Counted from the first letter of the stretch, positions 19,554 to 27,146 are shown. The stretch: 64,000 nt of DNA from Methylovorus sp. MM2 (GCF_001648895.1 NZ_LXUF01000001.1:558001-622000); one strand, 5' to 3'. The notes: generated by a model not told the origin, from the sequence alone. Translations and numbers: made by a program.

Positions 19554-19590
19554 ACATGGCTTACGAGATATTCGTAAGCCATGTTTTTTT
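19554..19590 (+). terminator. intrinsic terminator of the encapsulin operon
   Basis: Thirteen-base perfect stem (ACATGGCTTACGA and complement) with a five-base loop and eight T. It follows the desulfurase stop by about 30 bases. The T-run overlaps the stop codon of the small minus-strand ORF. Confidence 0.93.
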
Positions 19591-19750
19591 ACGCCGACTT
19601 TTGTGAAATAACAACGCGATGGTGCGTTGCGTGTTGTGAGTATCCCGCTTCTAATGAGCCAGCATAGTGCTGGATGACGGGAATGAAGAATGCTGAGCCA
19701 ACAGCAAGAAAAGTGGCAGTGTCAGTCAAAAATAGAATAATACGTCGCAT
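19589..19750 (-). CDS. small single-pass membrane protein, 53 residues, unknown
   Basis: Short ORF with a proper start: ATG at 19750 preceded by GGAGA at the right distance. The protein begins MRRIILFLTDTATFLAVG, has one hydrophobic segment (about residues 4-24), then a polar, histidine-rich tail (HATHHRVV) and ends QKSA. It lies 133 bases past the TOBE/Mop gene on the same strand, so it may be the last gene of the yezD-porin-sbp-DUF2325-mop run. An 8-base inverted repeat (19771-19778 with 19803-19810) lies in its leader. I do not recognise the family. Support is the ribosome binding site, the membrane segment and position; codon use was not measured. Confidence 0.5.
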   Translation of the reverse strand: MRRIILFLTDTATFLAVGSAFFIPVIQHYAGSLEAGYSQHATHHRVVISQKSA

Positions 19751-19883
19751 ATGGTTCTCCAATCATCATTAAGTAAGTGTGTTCGTGAGACATGCAACAA
19801 CAACTTACTTGTGCTGGAAAACTAATAAGCGCGCTTTGTGTGATTTCTGTTTTCATTATTTGTGATAATTGCTTAATTCTAAT

Positions 19884-20099
19884 TTAGATCTTAGCAATAG
19901 AGACTTCAGTCGATTTTACAAGTGCAAGTACTTCTGTGCCTACTTGCAATCCCAGCTCATTGATAGAGCGGGTGGTAATGACTGACGTGACAATGCCAAA
20001 GCCTGTTTCAACATCTACTTCTGAAACAACTGGGCCTGGGACGATCTCTTTGATGCGTCCGCGGAATTGGTTACGTACATTGATTGCGTGTATCGCCAT
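19884..20099 (-). CDS. single TOBE/Mop-domain protein
   Basis: 71 residues, one molbindin-like domain (RNQFRGRIKEIVPGPVVSEV, then VTSVITTRSINELGLQVG and VLALVKSTEVSIAK). Such proteins oligomerise and bind molybdate or related oxyanions. Placed next to a sulfate-binding protein gene, it could bind molybdate/tungstate to keep it apart from sulfate, or sense an oxyanion; that is inference. Good AGGAG ribosome binding site. It follows the DUF2325 gene by 69 bases. Confidence 0.88.
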   Translation of the reverse strand: MAIHAINVRNQFRGRIKEIVPGPVVSEVDVETGFGIVTSVITTRSINELGLQVGTEVLALVKSTEVSIAKI

Positions 20100-20168
20100 G
20101 ATATTTCTCCTGAATATGGTTTAAATATTAAGCGGCTGCGCTAAAGAAAGTATTTTAGCGAAAGAGGT

Positions 20169-20528
20169 TTAGTGAAAGCTCAGCCACTGATTGAGTGATC
20201 GATTATGTTTGAATGTCTTTCGACAGGCACTCTCCGATACTGTTCGGTCAGCAATGCCTTTCAGGCGTGCACGTAATGCAGCAGGGCCATTGGGGGTATA
20301 GACGATCTTTACGCCACGCTTTGCAGCGTTCTGTTTGATCTTGTGTGTGAATGTGTGGCTGATCCAGTCGGTGATCAGTACGATCAATTCTGTATCATGC
20401 GGGATAATCTTTTTGCCATCGCCAACCTTGCGGCCAGACCAGTGATTGATATGGGTAATGCCGTGATTTGATAATTCCTGTTTGATGCCATCGATTTGGT
20501 CACCACCTACGATTAATGCTGTACTCAT
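20169..20528 (-). CDS. DUF2325 domain-containing protein
   Basis: 119 residues, starting MSTALIVGGDQIDGIKQEL, with a Rossmann-like GGD loop and a central HINHWSGRKVGD stretch, then LIVLITDWISHTFTHKIKQ. The pattern fits DUF2325, a family without an assigned reaction. Three histidines and an aspartate cluster around residues 23-60, but no metal site can be claimed. AAGGAG ribosome binding site. It lies between sbp and the Mop-like gene on the same strand, 69 bases from each, so a role in sulfur or oxyanion handling is suggested by context only. Confidence 0.85.
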   Translation of the reverse strand: MSTALIVGGDQIDGIKQELSNHGITHINHWSGRKVGDGKKIIPHDTELIVLITDWISHTFTHKIKQNAAKRGVKIVYTPNGPAALRARLKGIADRTVSESACRKTFKHNRSLNQWLSFH

Positions 20529-20550
20529 TTTGCGAGTCTCCTTAATTGTT

Positions 20551-20580
20551 GCGGCGAAACCAGATTTTGTCCGGTTCCGC
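20551..20580 (-). promoter_or_regulatory. inter-cistronic hairpin between sbp and DUF2325 gene
   Basis: In the minus-strand RNA, GCGG and AACCGGA pair with TCTGGTT and CCGC (one G-U pair, a three-base bulge, loop CAAAA). There is no T-run, so it is more likely an mRNA-processing or stability element, perhaps raising sbp mRNA over downstream genes. It contains ACCGGACAA (20567-20575), also part of the repeated element at 15668. Confidence 0.5.
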
Positions 20581-20597
20581 CAGCAGGTTTTTAATGC

Positions 20598-21608
20598 TTA
20601 CTTCAGGTAAATCTGGTCAAACGTACCGCCATCTGCAAAATGCTCTTTTTGTGCCTTTTGCCAGCCACCGAACTCTTTGTCGACTGTGATCAAAGTTACT
20701 TTAGGGAATTGCTTCTCATATTTCTTGATAGCAGCCTCACCAGTTGGGCGATAGTAGTTCTTACCAGCAATGTCCTGACCTTCATCAGAGTACAGGTACT
20801 GCAAGTAAGCTTCTGCTACAGCACGTGTCTTGCGACGATCAACAACCTTGTCTACAACGGTGATGGTTGGCTCAGCCAATATCGAAAGTGAAGGCACGAC
20901 GATATCGAATTTATCTGGACCCAATTCTTTTTGAGCCAAGAAAGCTTCGTTTTCCCAAGCCAGCAAGACGTCGCCGATACCGCGCTCTACGAATGTCGTA
21001 GTAGATCCACGAGCACCAGTATCAAGCACAGGCACGTTCTTCAAGATCTTGCCTACGAACTCTTTAGTCTTGTTTTCATCGTTACCATATTTCTTTTGAG
21101 CATATGCCCATGCAGCCAAGTAATTCCAACGTGCGCCACCTGATGTTTTAGGATTAGGCGTAATCACGGAGATACCAGGTCTAGCAATGTCATCCCAATC
21201 CTTGATGCCTTTTGGGTTGCCCTTGCGAACCAGAAACACAATGGTGGATGTGTATGGTGCGCTGTTGTGTGGCAAACGAGTCTGCCAATCCTTAGGGATT
21301 AACTTACCCTTCTCATAAAGTTGATCAACGTCAAAAGCCAGTGCTAGTGTCGCTACGTCAGCATCAAGACCATCGATGATGGCGCGAGCCTGTTTACCTG
21401 AACCGCCATGTGAAGCCTTGATCGTGACATTGTCACCCGTCTTGGCTTTCCAGTACTTCGCAAATGCAGCGTTATAGTCCTGGTAAAGTTCACGTGTCGG
21501 ATCATACGAGACATTAAGCAATGTCACGTCTGCGGCACTTGCGATGATTGGATTCGCAAGTGCCAGCGCCGCTATCAGTGCGCTTAAGCCTAAAAATAAT
21601 GTTTTCAT
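20598..21608 (-). CDS. sbp: periplasmic sulfate-binding protein, Sbp-like
   Basis: 336-residue precursor with a signal peptide at about 1-25. It carries [60 protein letters not shown] and [20 protein letters not shown], which agree with Sbp (sulfate) rather than CysP as I remember the enteric sequences. It delivers sulfate to CysTWA; no second permease/ATPase set is present here, so it probably shares the one encoded at 10485-13334. It sits 32 bases after the porin gene, which could admit the anion through the outer membrane. Confidence 0.94.
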   Translation of the reverse strand: MKTLFLGLSALIAALALANPIIASAADVTLLNVSYDPTRELYQDYNAAFAKYWKAKTGDNVTIKASHGGSGKQARAIIDGLDADVATLALAFDVDQLYEKGKLIPKDWQTRLPHNSAPYTSTIVFLVRKGNPKGIKDWDDIARPGISVITPNPKTSGGARWNYLAAWAYAQKKYGNDENKTKEFVGKILKNVPVLDTGARGSTTTFVERGIGDVLLAWENEAFLAQKELGPDKFDIVVPSLSILAEPTITVVDKVVDRRKTRAVAEAYLQYLYSDEGQDIAGKNYYRPTGEAAIKKYEKQFPKVTLITVDKEFGGWQKAQKEHFADGGTFDQIYLK

Positions 21609-21640
21609 TTGTATTCCCTAATGTTAACTAAATAAGTTTT

Positions 21641-23074
21641 TTAGAACGCTACTTGGAATCGAGTGAACAATGCCTTTTCGTCTGCGCGATCAGCTACGCC
21701 AGCGAGTGCACTGTCAAATTTTGTCTGGCTATAAGTAGATTGGATCTTAACGTTCTTGTTGAGATACCAATTCACGCCTAAAGACCAAGTTTCAGCAGAT
21801 TTTGTGGCTGATGCTGCATTAGCAAATCGCACACCCGCTGCACCATCGAATAACTTATCGTCAAGATTTAGCTCTGAGTAACGTGCACCGATTTCCCATG
21901 CACCCCAAGTGCCTTTTTCCAGATCGAATTCACGTTTTGGTGTGATGCCTTTGAACGAGTTGTCTTCACCAGTAAGAAGATAGGTAACGCCGAGTTGCCA
22001 GGCATCGTTAGCTATATTTTCTTGACCAAGTGTTACTGTTCCAGCTCCATTCGTTCTCTTGATATCTGACTTAACTTTGGCGTATTCACCTAAGATACCC
22101 CATGGACCATTGTAGTAATAGAACTGAGGTACAACGCGAGTTTGCTTGCCATCACCTACGACGTTGGCAGCATATTGATAAATAGTTTGCTGGCCTTCTG
22201 ATCGGTAGTTTGTATTGGCCAAGCTACCTGCAGTTTTGCTAAAGTCGCCTGTTGTGCCGGCAATACCGAAGCCTAGCCCTTCCAGAAAGCTATCAGTTCC
22301 CTTGAATGGCTCAGCAAAAATTCTAGCAGCGTATTCTTTGTCCTTATTGGTATCCCCATTGTTCGAACCGTTGCTGCCAACACTACCGCCATCTGCTTGA
22401 CCATCGAACACGCCAACGGCATAGGTCAATTTGCTTTCAAGCAAGTCACCATGAATTTGAACACCAGTATCGCGGTTAGGCACTAAAGAGTTTGAAACAT
22501 AACCACGCTCTACGAAACGAATATCGCCACCGCTTTGTAAACGTTCTAAGCTCACAGGGACCTTGAATTTACCAGCCTGTACCTTGAACCAAGGAAGGAA
22601 GCGCGCATTGATGAATGCATCTTGCACGTTTGCAGCGTTTGGCGCGAAATCAGGTGTAAAGCGGAAGTCATACTTGCCAAATACTGTGCCTGAAAAAGTC
22701 GGACGAACGCGGCGTAATAGGTAATCGTCGCTTAGGTTGGTACCAGCAACGCCTGCTTCTGTGTCGTCGTCAAAAAATGTACGTTGATCAGCTTGTAACA
22801 AGCCGCTTAACTTGAATACGAATTTCTTATCTGCAGATTGCAAACCAAAACCGCTATCGCTAGCTACAACGACGGGCGTTGTTTTCTTGGCGGCTGCAGC
22901 CTCTTCTAAAGCGATTTCATTCTTACGTTCAATGATCTTGATCTTTTGGTCAAGCTCTTCAATAGTTTTGCGTAGTGCGTCAATGTCCGCATCCGCCGCG
23001 ATTGCAATATTGCTACTTAGCAATACGCCGCTGGTAATGAGTGCGTAAGTGATATGTTTGATCTTAAATTGCAT
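21641..23074 (-). CDS. OprO/OprP-type outer-membrane porin
   Basis: 477-residue precursor: signal peptide about 1-27, then a short coiled coil (ADIDALRKTIEELDQKIKII) typical of this porin family, then a beta-barrel ending in aromatic FQVAF. The barrel has the family's FRFTPDFAP and FKVPVSLERLQSGGDIRFVE stretches. OprO/P porins pass anions, classically phosphate or pyrophosphate. Because it lies directly upstream of sbp on the same strand, sulfate or a sulfur compound is the likelier solute here (inference). A copy of the ACCGGA element lies about 25 bases before the ATG. Confidence 0.9.
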   Translation of the reverse strand: MQFKIKHITYALITSGVLLSSNIAIAADADIDALRKTIEELDQKIKIIERKNEIALEEAAAAKKTTPVVVASDSGFGLQSADKKFVFKLSGLLQADQRTFFDDDTEAGVAGTNLSDDYLLRRVRPTFSGTVFGKYDFRFTPDFAPNAANVQDAFINARFLPWFKVQAGKFKVPVSLERLQSGGDIRFVERGYVSNSLVPNRDTGVQIHGDLLESKLTYAVGVFDGQADGGSVGSNGSNNGDTNKDKEYAARIFAEPFKGTDSFLEGLGFGIAGTTGDFSKTAGSLANTNYRSEGQQTIYQYAANVVGDGKQTRVVPQFYYYNGPWGILGEYAKVKSDIKRTNGAGTVTLGQENIANDAWQLGVTYLLTGEDNSFKGITPKREFDLEKGTWGAWEIGARYSELNLDDKLFDGAAGVRFANAASATKSAETWSLGVNWYLNKNVKIQSTYSQTKFDSALAGVADRADEKALFTRFQVAF

Positions 23075-23098
23075 GATGAACCCCTTATAAATTATTTA

Positions 23099-23115
23099 CT
23101 TCCGGTGGTCCGGTC
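23099..23115 (-). repeat. ACCGGA tandem element, copy 2 (porin leader)
   Basis: Minus-strand GACCGGACCACCGGAAG, identical to 15668-15684 in 16 of 17 positions. Lies in the 61-base gap between yezD and the porin gene, upstream of its ribosome binding site. No terminator follows this copy. Confidence 0.6.
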
Positions 23116-23135
23116 AGTTCATCGATTTGTAATAT

Positions 23136-23357
23136 TTAGATAGTGGCCGCTGTACTGACGGTATGTTGAATACCAGTAGCAGTAGGCTTGATACGGGTTG
23201 TTTCCTGAGCAAAACGTAATTTTTCACGTTTCTCAATCTGGGTAACACGTCCCTCATGAAGAGTGATCTCGATTGATCCATAGCGTAGCTGGCTGATCGC
23301 ACGCAGAATCTCTTCCACGATTTCATTGCTTACTTGTACTGTGCTTTCGGTTGGCAT
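23136..23357 (-). CDS. yezD: YezD family small protein (DUF2292)
   Basis: I take the ATG at 23357 (MPTESTVQVSNEIVEEIL, 73 residues) with AAGAAAG upstream; the frame could open at 23414, but those 19 residues do not look like the family. The core SNEIVEEILRAISQLRYGSI followed by EITLHEGRVTQIEKREKLRF is the DUF2292/YezD signature. These small proteins have no known reaction but often lie next to sulfate or sulfonate uptake genes, as here. First gene of the run yezD-porin-sbp-DUF2325-mop. Confidence 0.88.
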   Translation of the reverse strand: MPTESTVQVSNEIVEEILRAISQLRYGSIEITLHEGRVTQIEKREKLRFAQETTRIKPTATGIQHTVSTAATI

Positions 23358-23530
23358 GGCATTGTCTTTCTTGAAAAATTCATGAGATGAATGCTGCGCA
23401 CTGTAGCAACGCATTTAAATAAGTAAAAATAATATTTATAGATATGTATATAACTAATTTACATATAAAGAATATGGCAGTGATGCTTTGCGTCTCTAGT
23501 GCGATGGGATAGGGTTTGCCGAATGCTGGA
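23358..23530 (-). promoter_or_regulatory. AT-rich region upstream of yezD, presumed promoter
   Basis: About 170 bases, strongly AT-rich at 23411-23475, similar in character to the spacer upstream of the cysP-like gene. Contains TATAACTAA at 23449-23457, shared with 15594-15602. A -35/-10 pair cannot be placed with confidence. Confidence 0.4.
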
Positions 23531-23534
23531 CATG

Positions 23535-23563
23535 AAAAAAGCCAAGATTTTTAGTCTTGGCTT
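23535..23563 (-). terminator. intrinsic terminator after cob(I)alamin adenosyltransferase
   Basis: Stem AAGCCAAGA/TCTTGGCTT with a seven-base loop; six T follow in the minus direction. It isolates the adenosyltransferase gene from the yezD operon on the same strand. Confidence 0.9.
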
Positions 23564-23590
23564 CTGTATCTTTTTTACAACAATTGCTGG

Positions 23591-24136
23591 CTAACTTTTA
23601 TTTTTCCATAATACATCTGGATGGCCAGCACGCATATTGATCACTCTCGCTATTACGAATAACAGATCAGATAACCTGTTCAGGTATTTGATGGAGGTTG
23701 GTGTTACGGGTTCTTCACGATTCATACGTATAAGTTGTCGTTCAGCACGCCGGCAAACAGTACGAGCTAAATGGCAATAAGCTGCGGCCTTGGTACCACC
23801 CGGCAGAATAAATTCCTTTAATGGCGTTAGTGACTCATTCAATTTATCCAGTGTTTCTTCCAAGCCATCTATTCTTGATGCTTCGACTTTTACGTAGCCA
23901 GGGATGCAAATTTCCCCACCCATATCAAAAAGATCATGCTGCACGCCTGTTAGTGTGTTGATAATATCTTCTGGTAAATGCTCAGTTAGCATCATGCCGA
24001 TGACAGCATTCAGTTCATCCACTGTGCCCATGGTCTCGACGCGCAAGCTATCTTTATTGACGCGCGTGCCATCCCCAAGGCCTGTTGTGCCATCATCACC
24101 TGTACGTGTGTAGATCCTGCTTAATCTGTTACCCAT
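23591..24136 (-). CDS. cob(I)alamin adenosyltransferase, PduO type
   Basis: Transfers adenosyl from ATP to cob(I)alamin, giving coenzyme B12. The 181-residue protein begins MGNRLSRIYTRTGDDGTTGL, the ATP-binding N-terminus of PduO enzymes. It has VDELNAVIG, FILPGGTKAAAYCHLARTVC and RRAERQLIRM, with YLNRLSDLLFVIAR near the end. It stands alone, divergent from murI. No cobalamin riboswitch or other B12 gene is visible in the 100 bases upstream. Confidence 0.95.
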   Translation of the reverse strand: MGNRLSRIYTRTGDDGTTGLGDGTRVNKDSLRVETMGTVDELNAVIGMMLTEHLPEDIINTLTGVQHDLFDMGGEICIPGYVKVEASRIDGLEETLDKLNESLTPLKEFILPGGTKAAAYCHLARTVCRRAERQLIRMNREEPVTPTSIKYLNRLSDLLFVIARVINMRAGHPDVLWKNKS

Positions 24137-24241
24137 TCTGCCTCCGTTTAGACCATATATTGTAATCTATACAGCGAGTGGTGCATGGCAAGAAATAATG
24201 ACTTCAGCTACACTGATTAAGATGCGTAGGGGATGTATGTT

Positions 24242-25039
24242 GTGGGCGAGTTAAATAGTGATGCACCTATTGGGGTGTTCGATTCCGGTGTTGGTGGTAT
24301 TTCAGTACTGAAGCATATTCATGCGATATTGCCGCATGAGGATCTGCTTTATTGTGCCGATTCAAGTTATGCACCTTATGGCAATAAATCTCCGGAATTC
24401 ATCTGTGAGCGTGCTATTTATCTGGCCGATTTCCTTATTGAGCGTAATGCCAAAGCCTTAGTGGTGGCCTGTAATACCGCTACGGCAGCAGCTGTCAGCA
24501 CCCTGCGGAACAATTATCAGATACCCATCATCGGCATGGAGCCCGCAGTCAAGCCTGCAGTCGCCATCACTAAAACAGGTGTGATTGGCGTGCTGGCGAC
24601 GAGTGGTACGCTTAAAAGTGCGCAATTCGCCGCATTGCTTGAGCATTATGGTCACCATGTCACAGTAGTGACTCAAGCATGCTATGGCTTAGTCGAGGCT
24701 ATCGAGCACGGTGAGCTTGATGCAGCGTCAACTACGCAGCTGCTAAAGCAATACCTCGAGCCGTTACTGTTAGCGGGGGCTGATACTATCGTGCTAGGTT
24801 GCACGCATTACCCTTTTGTTAGTGCTAGCATCCAAAAGATTGTTGGAGAGTCTGTCGCGTTGATTGATACAGGTTCAGCGGTCGCCAAACAACTGCAAAA
24901 ACGTTTATATGATAAGGCGTTGCTTCAATCGCCTGAATTGAACGGGCAAGTATCGTTCTGGACAAATAGTGATTCGGCGCATGCTGAAGTTGTGATTTCA
25001 CAATTGTGGGGTCACTCTGTGCAAGTGGAAAATTTTTGA
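24242..25039 (+). CDS. murI: glutamate racemase
   Basis: Makes D-glutamate for peptidoglycan. The 265-residue protein has IGVFDSGVGGISVL, CADSSYAPYG, VACNTATAAA (first catalytic cysteine) and VLGCTHYPF (second). I choose GTG at 24242: AGGGG at 24228-24232 is nine bases before it, whereas the in-frame ATG at 24233 touches the ribosome binding site. Divergent from the adenosyltransferase gene. Confidence 0.95.
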   Translation: MGELNSDAPIGVFDSGVGGISVLKHIHAILPHEDLLYCADSSYAPYGNKSPEFICERAIYLADFLIERNAKALVVACNTATAAAVSTLRNNYQIPIIGMEPAVKPAVAITKTGVIGVLATSGTLKSAQFAALLEHYGHHVTVVTQACYGLVEAIEHGELDAASTTQLLKQYLEPLLLAGADTIVLGCTHYPFVSASIQKIVGESVALIDTGSAVAKQLQKRLYDKALLQSPELNGQVSFWTNSDSAHAEVVISQLWGHSVQVENF

Positions 25040-25131
25040 ATTCTGTGTGGCGAATCAGGAGTATTGTGGCTGATAAAAGAATTGAGATCACTATGTTATC
25101 GAGGCAATGTGTTCAAAATAGTCATGCGTTA

Positions 25132-25167
25132 AAGCAGCTATTGGCATGCAAATGTCAATAGCTGCTT
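25132..25167. terminator. hairpin between convergent murI and ankyrin gene
   Basis: Twelve perfect base pairs (AAGCAGCTATTG and complement), extended by three inner pairs with one G-U, loop of six. Neither side has a clear T-run. It sits just before the ankyrin stop, so it may end both transcripts weakly. Confidence 0.55.
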
Positions 25168-25169
25168 AC

Positions 25170-26660
25170 TCACAAATGGGCTCCAGCCTTAACCAAGAGA
25201 TCTATCATGGGGTCAGTGCTTGGCGCTTTTGATGACATTACGGGCAAAGGAGGAAGTGTACGGTAGTTAGGGGGTGACAATCTTCGCCATGTCTCTCCAT
25301 CCCTTCCCGATGATGGGGCGGTTGCGGGCATTGGACGTTCTGGCATGGGTGCCTGTTCAGGTGTAAAAACCTTTCCGTCGTAAATAATCGGTTTATTTGC
25401 GTATGACTGACTATTACTGATGTTTTCGTAGCGTTGCTTGGCATAGAATAATGCGGTATGTCCATTAATATCTTTTGCATTTATATTTGAATTCCACTCA
25501 ATTAATATACGGGTGAGGTCGATCGCGTTGTTTATTACCGATCTGGTTAGAGGTGTTTGTAATTGAGTATTGGTAATATTTGGGTTAGCGCCGTTAACTA
25601 GAAGTTGTTGCATTACTCCACCGTTACCACGCAACGTTGTTAAGAACAATGCCGTATCACCATTATCATTCTTGGCATTCACATCTATTTTTCCTGAAGC
25701 AAGCAACAAGCTCAATATTGATGAATTGTTACTAATAATAGCTTGATGTAGCAGAGTCGAACCATTAACTTTTACGTTTAGGTTAGCACCATGTTTAATC
25801 AAAAGATTGAATGTTTCTGGATCGTATAGGGAGCTAATAATGACAGTCTGGCCACTGCTATTTGAGATATTGGGATCAGCGCCAAGATCAAGGAGCGCTT
25901 CAATCATCGGGTACTGACGGGTCGAGCATGCAATTGTGAGGGCGGTATAGCCAGTCTTTGTTTGAGCATTTACATCGACTCCTGCCTTTACAAGTCCTCT
26001 TGCTCGTTCGATCCGGTCGGTTTTGTTAGAGCCGTAATAGTTTTGGGCTATTGCCATAAGGGCAGTGTAACCTTCCTTATTGCGAGACTTAACATCTGCG
26101 CCTTTTTCTATTAAATAATCGGCAAGCTCTGTTTGATTCGAGGCGATGGCAGTAAGAAACGGCCCGCCTTTATCACCCTGTAAATTAACATCAGCTTTGT
26201 GCTTAATCAGTAAAGTCGCCATTTCTATAGAATGATTAACGCCATCTTTAGATATACCCCCAGATTTTGCTACATACCATAATGGTGTATTACCTTCTTC
26301 ATCCTGGATATTAATATTGGCGCCTTGCTCAATAAGAGATTTTGCCATGGTTGTCCGTCCTTGACTGGCAGCGCAATGCAACGCGCTCTTAGGCATGCCA
26401 TCATTTTTACCAGGAGCCGCCAATACATTGATGTTCATGTCTGCCTGAACGAATAATTGGACTGTCCCTTGATCACCATTACATGCACTCTCTACAAATT
26501 TTTGTTCGGAGAATGGAACACCTATTTTCTCTAGGTCATGCTTTGCGCTATATATGGTAAAAGCAGGTATTCCGAATTTATATCCGATTGCTAAGATGAG
26601 AAGAGTTCCAAGTGCTTTCAGAGCATCATGTTTTGTAAATTTATGTGTTTCTTTTGTCAT
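25170..26660 (-). CDS. membrane-anchored ankyrin-repeat protein
   Basis: 496 residues. A short basic N-terminus is followed by one hydrophobic segment (about 15-33, ALGTLLILAIGYKFGIPAF) with no lipobox, so it is probably a signal anchor with the rest in the periplasm. Residues about 75-405 hold nine or ten ankyrin repeats (for example SALHCAASQGRTTMAKSLIE, then GNTPLWYVAKSGG and GYTALMAIAQN). The tail (about 425-480) is Pro-rich. Ankyrin repeats bind proteins; the partner is unknown. GAAAG precedes the ATG. Flanked by its own hairpins, it seems to be a single-gene unit. Confidence 0.88.
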   Translation of the reverse strand: MTKETHKFTKHDALKALGTLLILAIGYKFGIPAFTIYSAKHDLEKIGVPFSEQKFVESACNGDQGTVQLFVQADMNINVLAAPGKNDGMPKSALHCAASQGRTTMAKSLIEQGANINIQDEEGNTPLWYVAKSGGISKDGVNHSIEMATLLIKHKADVNLQGDKGGPFLTAIASNQTELADYLIEKGADVKSRNKEGYTALMAIAQNYYGSNKTDRIERARGLVKAGVDVNAQTKTGYTALTIACSTRQYPMIEALLDLGADPNISNSSGQTVIISSLYDPETFNLLIKHGANLNVKVNGSTLLHQAIISNNSSILSLLLASGKIDVNAKNDNGDTALFLTTLRGNGGVMQQLLVNGANPNITNTQLQTPLTRSVINNAIDLTRILIEWNSNINAKDINGHTALFYAKQRYENISNSQSYANKPIIYDGKVFTPEQAPMPERPMPATAPSSGRDGETWRRLSPPNYRTLPPLPVMSSKAPSTDPMIDLLVKAGAHL

Positions 26661-26870
26661 CGCTTTCTTCCCTGATGGCGTTTATTTTTTGTGAGATAGG
26701 TGTGACTTGACACCTTTATCTTGTGCACCATAAATATTTACATCGGTGTACCGATGACTTGATTTAAGAGCTATCCTACACCGAAACTTTTTAATATATA
26801 CCTGCAGTATACTAAGTTAATAAACGATCAAATAGCTGTTTGCAGTTTACGAGGAGCTAGCAATTTTATG

Positions 26871-26910
26871 ACATTAAAAAAGCGGAGCATTTGCTCCGCT
26901 TTTTTAATGT
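26871..26910. terminator. strong bidirectional-looking terminator
   Basis: Eighteen-base stem (ACATTAAAAAAGCGGAGC and complement) with a four-base loop, A-run and T-run on opposite sides. Serves the zinc-finger/ilvE transcript on the minus strand. Confidence 0.9.
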
Positions 26911-26942
26911 AAGTTCTAAGCTTAAATGACTTTCATGCTATA

Positions 26943-27134
26943 TCAATGGTGACCAATCACTTCGCCCGCTTTTAGCTTGTACTTTGTACCGCAGTATGGG
27001 CAACTTGCTTCGCCGCTGGCCGTTAAATCGAGAAACACGCGTGGATGTGAACACCAAAGTGACACCGCATCTGTCGGACAGTGTAGTGGCAGGTCTTTGG
27101 CCGATACTTCGATCTCGCGTGATTCGTTAGCCAT
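26943..27134 (-). CDS. CHCC-type zinc-finger domain protein
   Basis: 63 residues with LHCPTDAVSLWCSHPRVFLD and ASCPYCGTKYKL: the Cys/His/Cys/Cys metal site of the zf-CHCC family, related to the NDUFS6 zinc protein. Widespread in proteobacteria, often next to ilvE as here (12 bases downstream of it). Reaction unknown; the site probably binds zinc. Confidence 0.9.
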   Translation of the reverse strand: MANESREIEVSAKDLPLHCPTDAVSLWCSHPRVFLDLTASGEASCPYCGTKYKLKAGEVIGHH

Positions 27135-27146
27135 CGCTTATCTTCC

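Noticed and set aside
24137-24232. Cobalamin riboswitch upstream of the adenosyltransferase
   Set aside because: Only about 100 bases are shared with murI and no B12-box-like or multi-helix structure is visible.
26871-26910. Hairpin near the ankyrin gene as a transposon end
   Set aside because: It has the A-run/stem/T-run form of an ordinary terminator and follows the minus-strand zinc-finger gene.
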